Assembly (NCBI GenBank): GCA_020635715.1
Contig: JACJZG010000007.1
Location: 93,489 to 157,488, forward strand
Source: Flavobacteriales bacterium
GTDB taxonomy: Bacteria; Bacteroidota; Bacteroidia; Flavobacteriales_F; PHOS-HE28
Length of the DNA: 64,000 bases
Direction of reading: 5' to 3'
The notes beneath the pieces were generated by a model. It did no database searches. It was not told the origin of the DNA and saw only the letters and a program-made list of their open reading frames with translations. Both the position numbers and the translations under genes were made by a program. Shown here one piece after another: positions 25,277 to 34,475 of the stretch. Numbering within the stretch: position 1 is the stretch's first letter; each line of letters starts with the position of its first letter.

Positions 25277-27343
25277 TCAATTCTGATCCAGCTTCTTCAC
25301 CATGGTGAGGATAGTGGCCAAGGCAACCGTTTCCCCAGTTTCATCAACCACATCCACCAGCCACTTCACGATCCCCCGCGCCACATCCGCACCCTTCGGT
25401 GAGTCGGCGGTCTTCGGCCGTTTCTCCTGGTCCAGCTTCTCCCTGCACGTGAACTTCACCTTGATCGTTGATCCCGGGTACACCGGCTTCAAGAAGCGGC
25501 ACTCCTCGATGCCGTAGTTGAGGAGCACCGGGCCCTTCGGTGGATCCACGAAGAGGCCCGCCGCCCGGCTGAGGATGAAGTAGCCATGCGCCACGCGACC
25601 GGTGAAGGGCGTGCCGTCCAAGGCGTTCTCATCCATGTGCGCATAGAAGCGGTCGCCGCTCAGCGCGGCGAAGTCCTCGATGTTCTGCAGCGTCACCAGG
25701 TGGGTCTCACTGATCAGCGTGTCGCCGATGTTCAGCTCTTCGAAGTGCAGCTGGAAGGGATGCTTCTCGGTGATGTGGTAGGTGGCGCCCTGCTGGTATT
25801 GCTGGGTGAGGGCGGTGATCATGCTGGGGTGGCCCTGGATGGCGGTGCGCTGCAGGTAGTGCATCACGCCGCGCTTGCCGCCCATCTCTTCGCCGCCGCC
25901 CGCGCGACCGGGCCCTCCGTGTACCAATGTGGCCAACGGACTGCCGTGGCCGGTGTTCTCCTTGGCCATGTCGCGGTTGAGCACCAGCATGCGGCCGTGG
26001 TGGCTGGCCGCGCCCCAGACGAATTGTTGCGCGTACTTGTCGTTGTGCGTGGCGATGGTTGCCACGAGCGAGCCCTTGCCGAGCTTGCTGAGCGCCACGG
26101 CATCGTCGAGGTCCTTGTAGGGCATCAAGGTGCTCACCGGACCGAAGGCCTCCACGTTGTGGCTCACCTGGTTCTTCCAGGGATCGTTGTTGTAGAGCAG
26201 GATGGGGCTCATGAAGGCACCCTTCGCCGCGTCGGCACCGGTCACGTTCACGCTGTCCGGATCGCCGAAGACCACTTGCGAACCTTTCAGCAGTTCGCCG
26301 AGCGCGCGCTTCACTTCCTCGCGCTGCGTCTTCCCCGCCAGCGCGCCCATGCGTACACCTTCCGCACGCGGGTCGCCGATCACGGTGCTGCCGAGGCGCT
26401 TGCCCAGGGCGATCTGCACATCCTCCAGCACGTTCTCGGGCACCATGATGCGCCGCGCGCCGGTGCAGCGTTGGCCGCACTTGAGCGTGATCTCGCGCGT
26501 GACCTCCTTGATGAAGAGGTCGAACTCCTCGGTGCCCGGCACGGCGTCGGGGCCGAGCACGATGGCGTTGAGGCTGTCGGCCTCCATGTTGAAGGGCACG
26601 CTCTCGTCCACGATGCGTGGGTGGCGCTTGAGCATGCGGCCCGTGCTGGCGCTGCCGGTGAAGGTGACCACGTCCTGCTGCATCACGTGGTCCAGCAGCC
26701 CATCGGCGCTGCCGCAGATGAGCTGGATGGCGCCCTCGGGCACGATGCCGCTGGCCACGATGTCCTTCACCATGGCCTCGGTGAGGTAGCTGGTGACGGT
26801 GGCGGGCTTCACCACGGCGGGCACGCCGGCCATCCAGTTCACCGCCACCTTCTCCAGCATGCCCCAGATGGGGAAGTTGAAGGCGTTGATGTGCACGGCC
26901 ACGCCCTCCTTGGGCACCATGATGTGGTGACCGATGAAGGTGCCGTTCTTGCTGGTCTTGATGGCCTCGCCGTCCACATAGAAGGGCATGTTGCCCAGCG
27001 TGCGGCGCAGGCTCGCGTTGGCGAAGAGGTTGCCGATGCCGCCCTCGATGTCCACCCAGCTATCGGGCTTGGTGGCGCCGGTCTTGTAGCTGATCTGGTA
27101 GTACTTGTCCTTGCGCTCCATCAGGTGGAGGGCGAGGGCCTTGAGCATGCGGCCCCGCTCGGGGAAGGTCATTTTACGCAGGGGTGGGCCGCCCACCTCA
27201 CGGCCGTACTTCAGCATCGCGCCGAAGTCGAGTCCGCCGGAGGAGGTGGTGGCGATCAGTTCGCCGGTGGAGGCGTCAACGAGTTCCGCTTGCTTGCCTG
27301 AACCGGCCACCCATTGGCCAGCGATGTAGTTCTTCAGTTGCAT
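25277..27343 (-). CDS. paaZ: PaaZ: oxepin-CoA hydrolase / 3-oxo-5,6-dehydrosuberyl-CoA semialdehyde dehydrogenase
   Basis: A 688-residue bifunctional enzyme of phenylacetate degradation. The N-terminal aldehyde dehydrogenase domain (to about residue 520) has the catalytic Glu in NMEADSLN (E254) and the catalytic Cys in GQRCTG (C293). The C-terminal MaoC-like hydratase domain has ALSGDRFYAHMDENA and RVAHGYF. It opens the oxepin-CoA ring and oxidises the resulting aldehyde. Length and motifs match characterised PaaZ (about 680 residues). The rest of the paa operon is not in the window; only a PaaY-like gene occurs, 19 kb away. The gene is intact and is the source of the 3'-end copies downstream. 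Confidence 0.95.
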   Translation of the reverse strand: MQLKNYIAGQWVAGSGKQAELVDASTGELIATTSSGGLDFGAMLKYGREVGGPPLRKMTFPERGRMLKALALHLMERKDKYYQISYKTGATKPDSWVDIEGGIGNLFANASLRRTLGNMPFYVDGEAIKTSKNGTFIGHHIMVPKEGVAVHINAFNFPIWGMLEKVAVNWMAGVPAVVKPATVTSYLTEAMVKDIVASGIVPEGAIQLICGSADGLLDHVMQQDVVTFTGSASTGRMLKRHPRIVDESVPFNMEADSLNAIVLGPDAVPGTEEFDLFIKEVTREITLKCGQRCTGARRIMVPENVLEDVQIALGKRLGSTVIGDPRAEGVRMGALAGKTQREEVKRALGELLKGSQVVFGDPDSVNVTGADAAKGAFMSPILLYNNDPWKNQVSHNVEAFGPVSTLMPYKDLDDAVALSKLGKGSLVATIATHNDKYAQQFVWGAASHHGRMLVLNRDMAKENTGHGSPLATLVHGGPGRAGGGEEMGGKRGVMHYLQRTAIQGHPSMITALTQQYQQGATYHITEKHPFQLHFEELNIGDTLISETHLVTLQNIEDFAALSGDRFYAHMDENALDGTPFTGRVAHGYFILSRAAGLFVDPPKGPVLLNYGIEECRFLKPVYPGSTIKVKFTCREKLDQEKRPKTADSPKGADVARGIVKWLVDVVDETGETVALATILTMVKKLDQN

Positions 27344-27376
27344 GGGAGCGAAGTTCGGGAGGAAAGGCTATCCGCC

Positions 27377-27440
27377 GATGGCGCAGATGACACAGATGAA
27401 TGCCAAGCTGTTCTGAGCTATCTGTGACATCGGCGCCATC
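27377..27440. repeat. Imperfect long palindrome upstream of paaZ
   Basis: Arms GATGGCGC/GCGCCATC, ATG/CAT and CACAGAT/ATCTGTG are nested around a centre that itself contains AGCT twice. It lies between the paaZ start and the diverged 5' remnant and could fold into a long hairpin. Confidence 0.5.
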
Positions 27441-27493
27441 TGTGGATGAATGGCATTTAGGCGTGTCGGCTCGTCCATCGGCTCGCTCAGGAT

Positions 27494-27619
27494 GCCGCCT
27501 AAGTCGAGGCCGCCTGTAACGGTGGTGTTGATGAACTCGCCGGTGAAGGCGTCGTGGAGTTCGGCGTGGGAGCCGATGCCTTTGGCCCAGGAACCGGCGA
27601 TATGATCCTCCAACTGCAC
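27494..27619 (-). pseudogene. Diverged remnant of a paaZ 5' end
   Basis: From a GTG at 27619 the frame reads VQLEDHIAGSWAKGIGSHAE and continues to TGGLDLGGIL, aligned with PaaZ residues 1 to about 43 (MQLKNYIAGQWVAGSGKQAE to SGGLDFGAML). A little over half the residues agree, then the similarity ends. The bases before it (CCGAACTTCG) also resemble those before intact paaZ. It is a fragment of another paaZ allele or paralogue. Confidence 0.75.
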
Positions 27620-27686
27620 GCGTCCCTTGCCGGATAGTCGGGAGGATCGAAGTTCGGCCCGGGTGACGGTAACTTCCTGACCTCCA

Positions 27687-28928
27687 TCACGGCACATACA
27701 CCCGCCCTTGGTAGCGCCTTCCATCATCCGTGAGCAATTCCCAAAGCAAGGCTCCGCCGGGGCAGCCGAACCGCGACACGGAACCCGTGATCCGCGTGGA
27801 ACGCAGCAGCCTTCCGGAGAGGTCGTGGAGCGTGAAGAGGCCGGCGGAGGAAGGCGCCACGACCTCGAGCATGCCGGGAGCCACGGAGCGTATTGCTGCA
27901 ACACGATCCTCGACTTCCGCGATGCCCACACCGCTGACATGCCAGACCACCTGCGTCCAACTCCACGTATCGGTGAAGCCACAGAGGTCGGTGTAGGTAT
28001 GTGTGAATTCGTAGGATCCGGGTTCGAGCGCGAAGACGGGCTGCTGTGCGGTGCTGCTCTGCCCGTTGGAGCAGGTCCAAAGATGCTGGCCCTCGCCCGG
28101 ATGGAAGAGGGTGAGGGTGCTGGGTGGTGCCAGATCGGAACCGCTGATGTGCGCGCTCATGCCGGGCGATCCGAAGAGGCGCCACGTATCGGCACTGTCC
28201 AGCACAGCGGAACTGGCGATGGTCTGCAGGGCCGTTGCGACCTCTTGTTCCAAGGCGCTGGTGAACGGGGCACCCGAACAGGAGCTTTGGAAGATGGTCG
28301 TGTAGAAGACGCAGGCGGCCAGGTAGGTGCCGGCAGGGGTGGGGTGGCTGCCATCGGCTTCGTACAGGTCGATATCGGGTCGTTCCGTACGGACCCGTTG
28401 CCAGGCCGCACCCACGGCGGCCGCGCGCCCGAAGTTCTCCTCGGTCATGAGCAGATAGCGTTCGCGCAGGAGGTCCTGCATGCCTTGGTAGGTGCATACC
28501 GGCGGCCAGGTCGGGCATTGCTGCTCGTCCCCGTTCTCGCGCCCCCAGGTCATGTAGAAGACAGGAAGGGTGCATTCGTGGTTCAGCTTGATCAAGTCCA
28601 CCAAGGCCCGCGCGGCACCGAGGCAGCTGGCGAGCGCCGTGTTGCTCGGATGGACGGAGGGGATCTGGCTTTGCTCCTGCAACACCACCACATCCCAGGG
28701 TCGTGCATTGATCGCGTTGAGGGTGGGGCCGTACTCCCGATGCTGCTCCAACCGGAACCCACCGGGCGCGGAAAGGTCCACCTCCACCGTGTCACCGAGC
28801 GAGAGCGCCAGGAGCCTGAACGTGTTGGGCAGGTCGTTCTGGGTGGTGTAGCTGTTGCCGATGAAGAGTACGCTGGTGTGCGCTGGCAGGAAGGCGGGAA
28901 GCAGGATGAAGACCGGGATCAGCCGCAT
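27687..28928 (-). CDS. Secreted SGNH/GDSL-type hydrolase-like protein (copy 1)
   Basis: A 413-residue secreted protein. After the signal peptide comes SVLFIGNSYTTQNDLPNTF with the block I Ser, and DGSHPTPAGTYLAACVFY carries the Asp and His of block V, as in SGNH hydrolases. A PKD-like domain (SYEFTHTYTDLCGFTDT) and a C-terminal domain resembling a type IX sorting domain (GLFTLHDLSGRLL to the end) follow. A paralogue lies at 33064-34296. Substrate, perhaps an acetylated glycan, is inferred only from the fold. Confidence 0.75.
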   Translation of the reverse strand: MRLIPVFILLPAFLPAHTSVLFIGNSYTTQNDLPNTFRLLALSLGDTVEVDLSAPGGFRLEQHREYGPTLNAINARPWDVVVLQEQSQIPSVHPSNTALASCLGAARALVDLIKLNHECTLPVFYMTWGRENGDEQQCPTWPPVCTYQGMQDLLRERYLLMTEENFGRAAAVGAAWQRVRTERPDIDLYEADGSHPTPAGTYLAACVFYTTIFQSSCSGAPFTSALEQEVATALQTIASSAVLDSADTWRLFGSPGMSAHISGSDLAPPSTLTLFHPGEGQHLWTCSNGQSSTAQQPVFALEPGSYEFTHTYTDLCGFTDTWSWTQVVWHVSGVGIAEVEDRVAAIRSVAPGMLEVVAPSSAGLFTLHDLSGRLLRSTRITGSVSRFGCPGGALLWELLTDDGRRYQGRVYVP

Positions 28929-28932
28929 GCCG

Positions 28933-28940
28933 TCAAGGTA
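28933..28940 (-). promoter_or_regulatory. Putative -7 element of SGNH gene copy 1
   Basis: TACCTTGA on the minus strand, just ahead of the ATG at 28928; fits the TAnnTTTG-like motif seen ahead of other genes here. Confidence 0.35.
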
Positions 28941-29039
28941 TTGGTGCGTTCGCGGGCACCATCACTGCTGGTGGTCGTTGGTTCATTCGGTGAGGGTTGG
29001 TGTCGTTCTCCCCATGACCCGAACACTCCTTCAGCAGCC

Positions 29040-29047
29040 TACCTTCG
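29040..29047 (+). promoter_or_regulatory. Putative -7 element of secreted protein gene
   Basis: TACCTTCG, 26 bases before the ATG at 29066. Confidence 0.4.
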
Positions 29048-29065
29048 ATGGAGAACCAGCATACC

Positions 29066-30538
29066 ATGAAGCATATCAACGCTCTTCTCCTCGCGCTTCT
29101 ACTTTCCAACGCGGCCCACGCGCAGACCGGCAACTACAGCCTCAACGCCAGCAGCGCCCTCAAGGTGGTGAACGTCGGTCCGGATGATGAGATGCTCGTG
29201 GTGGAGCGCCGCTTCGGTTTCGACAGTGCCTACGTGGAACTGCTGCATGCCGACGCCGACTGGACCTCCACAGCGCTGGCCTCCTACCGCTTCAACGCGG
29301 GGCTCTATTTCCTCTTCGATGCGGCGCGGCTCACATTGGGCACGCTCGTATCGGGACTCTTTCCCACACCGGGTGCATCATCGCTGCTTCTGCTGAACGA
29401 CGACGGAAGCATCGCCTGGTCGAAGACGATCAGCGGCATGGAGGGTTCGCAGCGCCGCTTTCCCAAGCTCTTCGCGGAAGGTGATGACTTCGTGGCCTAT
29501 TCCAATACGGATGGCTTCTTCTCGGATCTGTTCTATCGTTTGGAAGGCGATGCGGGCGGAACGACCTGGAGCGCGATGGAGATCAGCACCAACGACGACG
29601 CGCCTCAACGGATCTACGAGGGCGTGGCCACAGGTACGGCGGGCGAGCACATCCTGGTGGGTGCGCGTACCGCTTTCGGTGAGGCGCAGATCCTCATAAC
29701 CCGCATCAACAGCAGCGGCGTGGTGTGGATGAAGCAGTACGACCTGAACAGCCCGGAGACGCAGTTCGAGGAAGCCGTGGACGCCATCAAGTTGAGCAAC
29801 GGCGACTTCGCATGCGTGATGACCGCGCGAGAGACGGCCACCACCACCGCCGCCTTCGTCATGCGTTTCATGAACGATGGCACGCCCGTGTGGACCACCA
29901 AGCTCAGCGAGGGTTCCGGGCTCTTCGGTTCGGCACTGACAGAGTTGTCCGATGGCAGCATCCTGGTGGCGGCATCTGCAGCGACGCAGCCGCGGGTGAT
30001 CAGATTGGCAGCGAACGGTGAGCTGATGTGGGCCACGGCCTGCACCACCTGCTTCGGCGGTCTTGGTTCCTTCGTACGCACCGGCACCGGAGCGCTGATC
30101 GGTCACAACGGCGGCACCATTTTCGAATTCACTGAGGAGGGCATCGCATGCGACTTCACTACCACCAATGCGGTGAGCGCTGCACCCTATGCACCGGTGG
30201 TCACCGCGCTTGTTGCCAGCTCGACGCCGGTCACGCTCACCGCTGGCGATGTGCCCATGTTCACCCGTGTGCCGGTGAACGCGCTCACGCAGGGATGTGT
30301 GCTCAGCAGTGTACAGGAACGGGCGGGCACCACCGACCTTCAGGCCTGGCCAACGCCCACGCGGGACATCGTGCGGCTCGCCGGTGTGGGTAGTGGCGAA
30401 CCCTTTGTGCTGCGTGCCATGGATGGCCGCACGATCAGCACCGGCAGCTATCGCGATGGCATCGACCTGCGCGACCTGCCGTCGGGCATGTACGTGGTGG
30501 AGATGTTGAAGAGCAGCGCGAGGGTGATGCGGGAGTAG
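29066..30538 (+). CDS. Secreted protein with type IX C-terminal sorting domain
   Basis: A 490-residue protein with a signal peptide (MKHINALLLALLLSNAAHAQ). The central part is a repetitive beta-propeller-like region with recurring strands such as LLNDDGSIAWSKTISG and FMNDGTPVWTTKLSEG. The last 75 residues (AWPTPTRDIVRLAG to YVVEMLKSSARVMRE) match the type A sorting domain that directs export by the type IX system. Function of the propeller is unknown. Confidence 0.75.
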   Translation: MKHINALLLALLLSNAAHAQTGNYSLNASSALKVVNVGPDDEMLVVERRFGFDSAYVELLHADADWTSTALASYRFNAGLYFLFDAARLTLGTLVSGLFPTPGASSLLLLNDDGSIAWSKTISGMEGSQRRFPKLFAEGDDFVAYSNTDGFFSDLFYRLEGDAGGTTWSAMEISTNDDAPQRIYEGVATGTAGEHILVGARTAFGEAQILITRINSSGVVWMKQYDLNSPETQFEEAVDAIKLSNGDFACVMTARETATTTAAFVMRFMNDGTPVWTTKLSEGSGLFGSALTELSDGSILVAASAATQPRVIRLAANGELMWATACTTCFGGLGSFVRTGTGALIGHNGGTIFEFTEEGIACDFTTTNAVSAAPYAPVVTALVASSTPVTLTAGDVPMFTRVPVNALTQGCVLSSVQERAGTTDLQAWPTPTRDIVRLAGVGSGEPFVLRAMDGRTISTGSYRDGIDLRDLPSGMYVVEMLKSSARVMRE

Positions 30539-30586
30539 GGTGGGTGGCGCTGCTTGTCCCCCTATAGCCGGCCAAGAGCAGCCCCG

Positions 30587-31992
30587 TCACGGCAGTTGCT
30601 CGGTTCGCGTCGCGGTCGGCACCACGCCGCCGATCGTTTGCAGGATGATGTCGCGGTCGTTGTTGGTGCCAGTATACATGATGGCCCCATCGAGGTTCAC
30701 GTCGCGTGCATCATAGACGTTGCCGACCACGTTGGTGGGCACAGCGCCGCCAATACCTTGGAGGACCAGGTCGCGATCGTTCCCGTCACCGGCGTACTTC
30801 ACCTGGCCATTGAAGGTGGCGTCGCCTGGCCACAGGCAGTGTACGCTGCCCACCTGCATCCGCGCCGTTGTTCCGTATATCGGAAGTGATCCGTTCCGAA
30901 GATCCACGGTCAGGGTGGAGTACAGGTCCTTGTTCAACCATTGAGGCGCGGCGGTCATCACGCCGAGGTGGTTGCGATGGCGGATCGCGATATGATAGAG
31001 GTCGGGGGGGAGTGGAGCTGTCAGGAAGGTGGATCCGTTCACGCCGACCACATCGCCATCGCGTTGGAGGAGGAATGGAGCTGAATACAGCACCGTTCCG
31101 GGTGAGGTCGCTGACCGCAGTTCGACCACGACCCAGTCCACGATCGCGTTGACACCGGTGGTATTGAGCACGTCCTGCGTGGTGCTGAGGGCGGTCGGGG
31201 AGCCGGTGTACAGATAGCCCAAGGCCGTGTAGGGCTCGGGTGAGCGGCAGCAGGTTCGCTGCACGGAGGTCATCGCGCATGGGTGCGAGGGCAAAGCACC
31301 GCCAAGGCCGCCTTTAAATGGAACTGTTGACCGCAGGTGGAGGAGCTTGCGGTACCGCCGGAGGACGTTGCACAATAGACCACGTTCGATCCCCCCAGCA
31401 ACCTGAGGACGTGTTCGGGGTGTACAGGATGACGGAATAGTCGTATCCGGTCGCGAGTGGTGTGTCGAAGCGCCAAAAGCCATTGGCGAGCTGGCTCCAT
31501 CCGTTCGGGAAGACACCGCTCAGGTAAAGGCCGTCCCGATCGATGGCATATTCCAGTCCGCTGCCGCATGGGTCCGGATTCCCCGGACTGCCGATGATGT
31601 CGAATGTACCCCTCCAGAACAGCGTACCCATTGTCGGTGGACAGGCTTGTCGAACCAGACCTCCGCTGAATAGGCCACATAATGGTTGAAGCAGGCAGTG
31701 GTCGTTGCTATGCATCCCAGCTCATCGGTCACCATCACATCGACCGGGCTGTCCATCAGTGGTAAAGTGGGCAAGTAGGTGGAGAACGTCCCTTGTGCGA
31801 AGCTCTGGGCGTTGAGAACAACACCGTTCGAGCCGGTGAACGTGAGTTGATAGGGGAACACCGCCTGTGAGGTCGATCGTGACGAAGGGGCGTTCGGCCC
31901 GCATTGGTTCGTCATCGATGGAAACGATCGACATTGGGAGTGCGCCACCAGTGGCAGCGATCCGACGAGCAGATTGAAGGTGGTCCTTTCAT
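30587..31992 (-). pseudogene. Broken gene for a secreted dockerin-like repeat protein
   Basis: The 3' third is clean and encodes a secreted protein C-terminus with two dockerin-like calcium-binding repeats: GDATFNGQVKYAGDGNDRD, LVLQGIGG, and DVNLDGAIMYTGTNNDRD, IILQTIGG. Upstream, recognisable pieces lie in alternating frames: a signal peptide (FNLLVGSLPLVAHSQC, out of frame with its ATG), FVTIDLTGGV, PYQLTFTGSNGVVLNAQS, and FDIIGSPGNPDPCGSG. At least four frame changes are needed to join them. Too many for likely sequencing error alone, so I call it a pseudogene, but reads would decide. Confidence 0.65.
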
Positions 31993-32142
31993 GTTGAAGT
32001 GGACATTACGCAAGTACCGCCATGGTTCAGACGTATCTCTTCCAAAAGGTTGTCGAACTTGAACGGCTGACTTCGATGACCATCATCAGCGCCTCTTCCG
32101 AAAGGAAAGATACCTTGTTCATCGGTATCGAATGCCGCATGG

Positions 32143-33030
32143 ATGGATGAACTGAAGACTTGGTTCCTGCAGCCGGCGCTCGTCCGTCTGGCTGAGCTCG
32201 CCGCGCTATTCGTGGTGGTATGGCTGCTCGTGCGCCTGCTCAAGACACAGGTGAACCGGCGCGCGGCGGACAGCGACACCCGTTACCGCGGTCGGAAGTC
32301 ACTGGATGTAGCGGGTGTCGTGCTCGTGACCATCGGCGCATTGATCCTCTTCCGCGACAAGCTCGGTTCACTTTCGGTCACCTTCGGGCTCGCGGCGGCG
32401 GGCATCGCCTTCGCCTTGCAGGAGGTGATCGCCTCGGTGGCCGGCTGGCTGGCGGTGATCTTCGGTGGCTTCTACCGCACAGGCGACCGCGTGCAGCTTG
32501 GTGGCATCAAGGGCGATGTGATCGACATAGGGGTGTTGCGCACGACCATCATGGAGATCGGGCAGTGGGTGGATGGCGACCTGTACAATGGCCGCATCGT
32601 ACGTGTGGCCAACAGTTTCGTCTTCAAGGAACCCGTCTTCAACTACTCCAGCGATTTTCCCTTCCTGTGGGACGAGATCAAGGTGCCGATCACCTTCGGC
32701 AGTGACCATGACCAGGCCCGTGCGATCATGGAGCGTGCGTTGCAGGATATCGCCGGTGAGCTGCCGGCCAGTTCCAAGGCCCAATGGCGCACGATGGTGA
32801 ACAAGTACCTCATCGAGGATGCCCGCACGGATCCATGGGTCACCCTATCCTTCAATGACAATTGGGTGGAGTACACCTTGCGTTACGTGGTGGGCTACAA
32901 GAACCGGCGGGGGACGAAGGATGCGCTCTACGACCGCCTGCTGCGCGATGTGAGCGCTGCGCGGGACCGGGTGCGTTTCGCCTCAAGCACCATCCAGGTG
33001 CTCCCGCCGGAGGGCTCCGGAGCCGTATAG
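32143..33030 (+). CDS. Mechanosensitive channel, MscS family
   Basis: A 295-residue protein with three membrane helices; the pore-lining helix is SVTFGLAAAGIAFALQEVI followed by the beta domain (GGFYRTGDRVQLGGIKGDVI). This is the MscS core without extra N-terminal domains. It releases solutes on hypo-osmotic shock. It sits next to the SGNH and K+ channel genes but is convergent with them. Confidence 0.9.
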   Translation: MDELKTWFLQPALVRLAELAALFVVVWLLVRLLKTQVNRRAADSDTRYRGRKSLDVAGVVLVTIGALILFRDKLGSLSVTFGLAAAGIAFALQEVIASVAGWLAVIFGGFYRTGDRVQLGGIKGDVIDIGVLRTTIMEIGQWVDGDLYNGRIVRVANSFVFKEPVFNYSSDFPFLWDEIKVPITFGSDHDQARAIMERALQDIAGELPASSKAQWRTMVNKYLIEDARTDPWVTLSFNDNWVEYTLRYVVGYKNRRGTKDALYDRLLRDVSAARDRVRFASSTIQVLPPEGSGAV

Positions 33031-33063
33031 ATCACCTACGAAGAAGCTCGTTCTCGACGGGCT

Positions 33064-34296
33064 TTACGGCACGAACACACGTCCGACGAAGCGTTCGCCT
33101 TCAGAGCCCTTGATAAGCCAGAGCAACAGGCCTTGCGGGCAGGGGATCACCTCGGTAGGATCGATGATGGCCTGGTCGATCACCCGGCGTCCCTGCGTGT
33201 CGAACCCTGTCAGTCGCACACCGCTTTCAACGCCGCGTAATTCGATCCCATATCCGGTCACCGAGACCTGGGGTGAGGACAGGGCTTGGATATCCGCGAT
33301 ACCCACCTCGTACACCTCTACGGTCCAGGTCACGGTATCCGTCCTACCACAAGGGTCGGTGTACGCATGGGTCACCGTCCAGGATCCGGAGGTGGGAAAG
33401 GTGAAGGTGGCGTCCGGCGAGGTGAATTCCTGGCCATTCGAGGATGACCAGGCATGTTCACCCGGGCCTCCATGATGGAAGGTCACAACATTCCACGCCT
33501 CACTGCTGCTCCCGGTGATGCTCGCATCGGTGGGTGGCAGGACATCCAGGTTCCAAGCCATCGGATCGTCGAGGACCACCTCACCGGCGATGCCGCGCAG
33601 GAGCTCGGCGATGTTGGGATCGAGGCCGGCCGAATAGGTGGATGGGACGCAACTCTCTTGGAACAGTGTGCAGTAGAATACGCACGCGGCGAGGTAGGTC
33701 CCGGCGGGGCTGGGGTGGCTGCCGTCGCTCACATAGAGTTCGATCTCCGGATGGCCATCGCGCACGAGCCGCCAGGCTTCACCCACCGGCGCTGTGAAGG
33801 CATCGTTGCCTTCGGCCAGTGCGACATAATTCGCGGTGAGGGCCTGTTGCATACCCGTATACGTGCACATGAACGGGAAGCTGGCGCAGTTGAGATCGTC
33901 CCCATCGCGGCGCCCCCAGGTCATGTAGAACACGGGCATCGTGCAGGGGTCGTTGTCATGGATCAGCTCGACCAGCTGGCCGGCACTGGCTTCGGTGGTC
34001 GTGATCTCGAATGGCAATGCTCCGAGCTGGCTCTGTTCCTGCAGGACCACGAAGTCCCACGCCCCGGAATTGATGGCATTGATGGTGGTCGCGTTGACCG
34101 CATGACTTTGAAAGGTGGCTCCGCCGGGTGTGGAAGAAGTGACCGTGATCGTGTCGCCGAGGCTCAATGCGAGCAGGCGCAGGGTGTTCGGTAGGTCGTT
34201 CGAGTACACGTAGCTATTGCCGATGAAGAGCACGGAGGTCTGCGCCTGTGTGGTGATCGCCATCACGAGGACCGGGAGGAAGTACTTGCGCATCAT
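33064..34296 (-). CDS. Secreted SGNH/GDSL-type hydrolase-like protein (copy 2)
   Basis: A 410-residue paralogue of the protein at 27687-28928, with the same order: signal peptide, SVLFIGNSYVYSNDLPNTL with the block I Ser, VLQEQSQLG, MTWGRRDGDD, DGSHPSPAGTYLAACVFY, a PKD-like domain (SWTVTHAYTDPCGRTDT), and a C-terminal domain ending GERFVGRVFVP. The two differ enough to be old duplicates. Starts at either of two adjacent ATG codons. Confidence 0.75.
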   Translation of the reverse strand: MMRKYFLPVLVMAITTQAQTSVLFIGNSYVYSNDLPNTLRLLALSLGDTITVTSSTPGGATFQSHAVNATTINAINSGAWDFVVLQEQSQLGALPFEITTTEASAGQLVELIHDNDPCTMPVFYMTWGRRDGDDLNCASFPFMCTYTGMQQALTANYVALAEGNDAFTAPVGEAWRLVRDGHPEIELYVSDGSHPSPAGTYLAACVFYCTLFQESCVPSTYSAGLDPNIAELLRGIAGEVVLDDPMAWNLDVLPPTDASITGSSSEAWNVVTFHHGGPGEHAWSSSNGQEFTSPDATFTFPTSGSWTVTHAYTDPCGRTDTVTWTVEVYEVGIADIQALSSPQVSVTGYGIELRGVESGVRLTGFDTQGRRVIDQAIIDPTEVIPCPQGLLLWLIKGSEGERFVGRVFVP

Positions 34297-34297
34297 G

Positions 34298-34305
34298 TGA
34301 AGGTA
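34298..34305 (-). promoter_or_regulatory. Putative -7 element of SGNH gene copy 2
   Basis: TACCTTCA on the minus strand, directly ahead of the double ATG. Confidence 0.35.
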
Positions 34306-34475
34306 GACGTGCGGACCCCATCACGAGGATGCCTGATCGACCGCTTCGATCAGCGCCGTGGATGACGTTTCCAGTACCATGCCCGGCACCATGAGCGGGC
34401 CCGATCTGCTCGCAAGGAGGCCGCGTGGTCCGTAGGGATAGCAGTGGAGCCCGAAGGGCAATCATGCGATGCGCC

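Noticed and set aside
20937..25280. CRISPR-like array of repeats
   Set aside because: The repeats vary in length from 59 to several hundred bases, encode the PaaZ C-terminus, and the intervals hold whole genes; no cas genes are present.
20937..25280. Classical integron with attC sites
   Set aside because: No integrase gene is visible, and the repeats are coding fragments of paaZ without the attC fold and core sites. An unknown analogue remains possible and is reported as a finding.
25586..27301. Long open frame antisense to paaZ
   Set aside because: It is a His/Ala/Gly-rich shadow caused by the codon use of paaZ; paaZ itself has all expected motifs.
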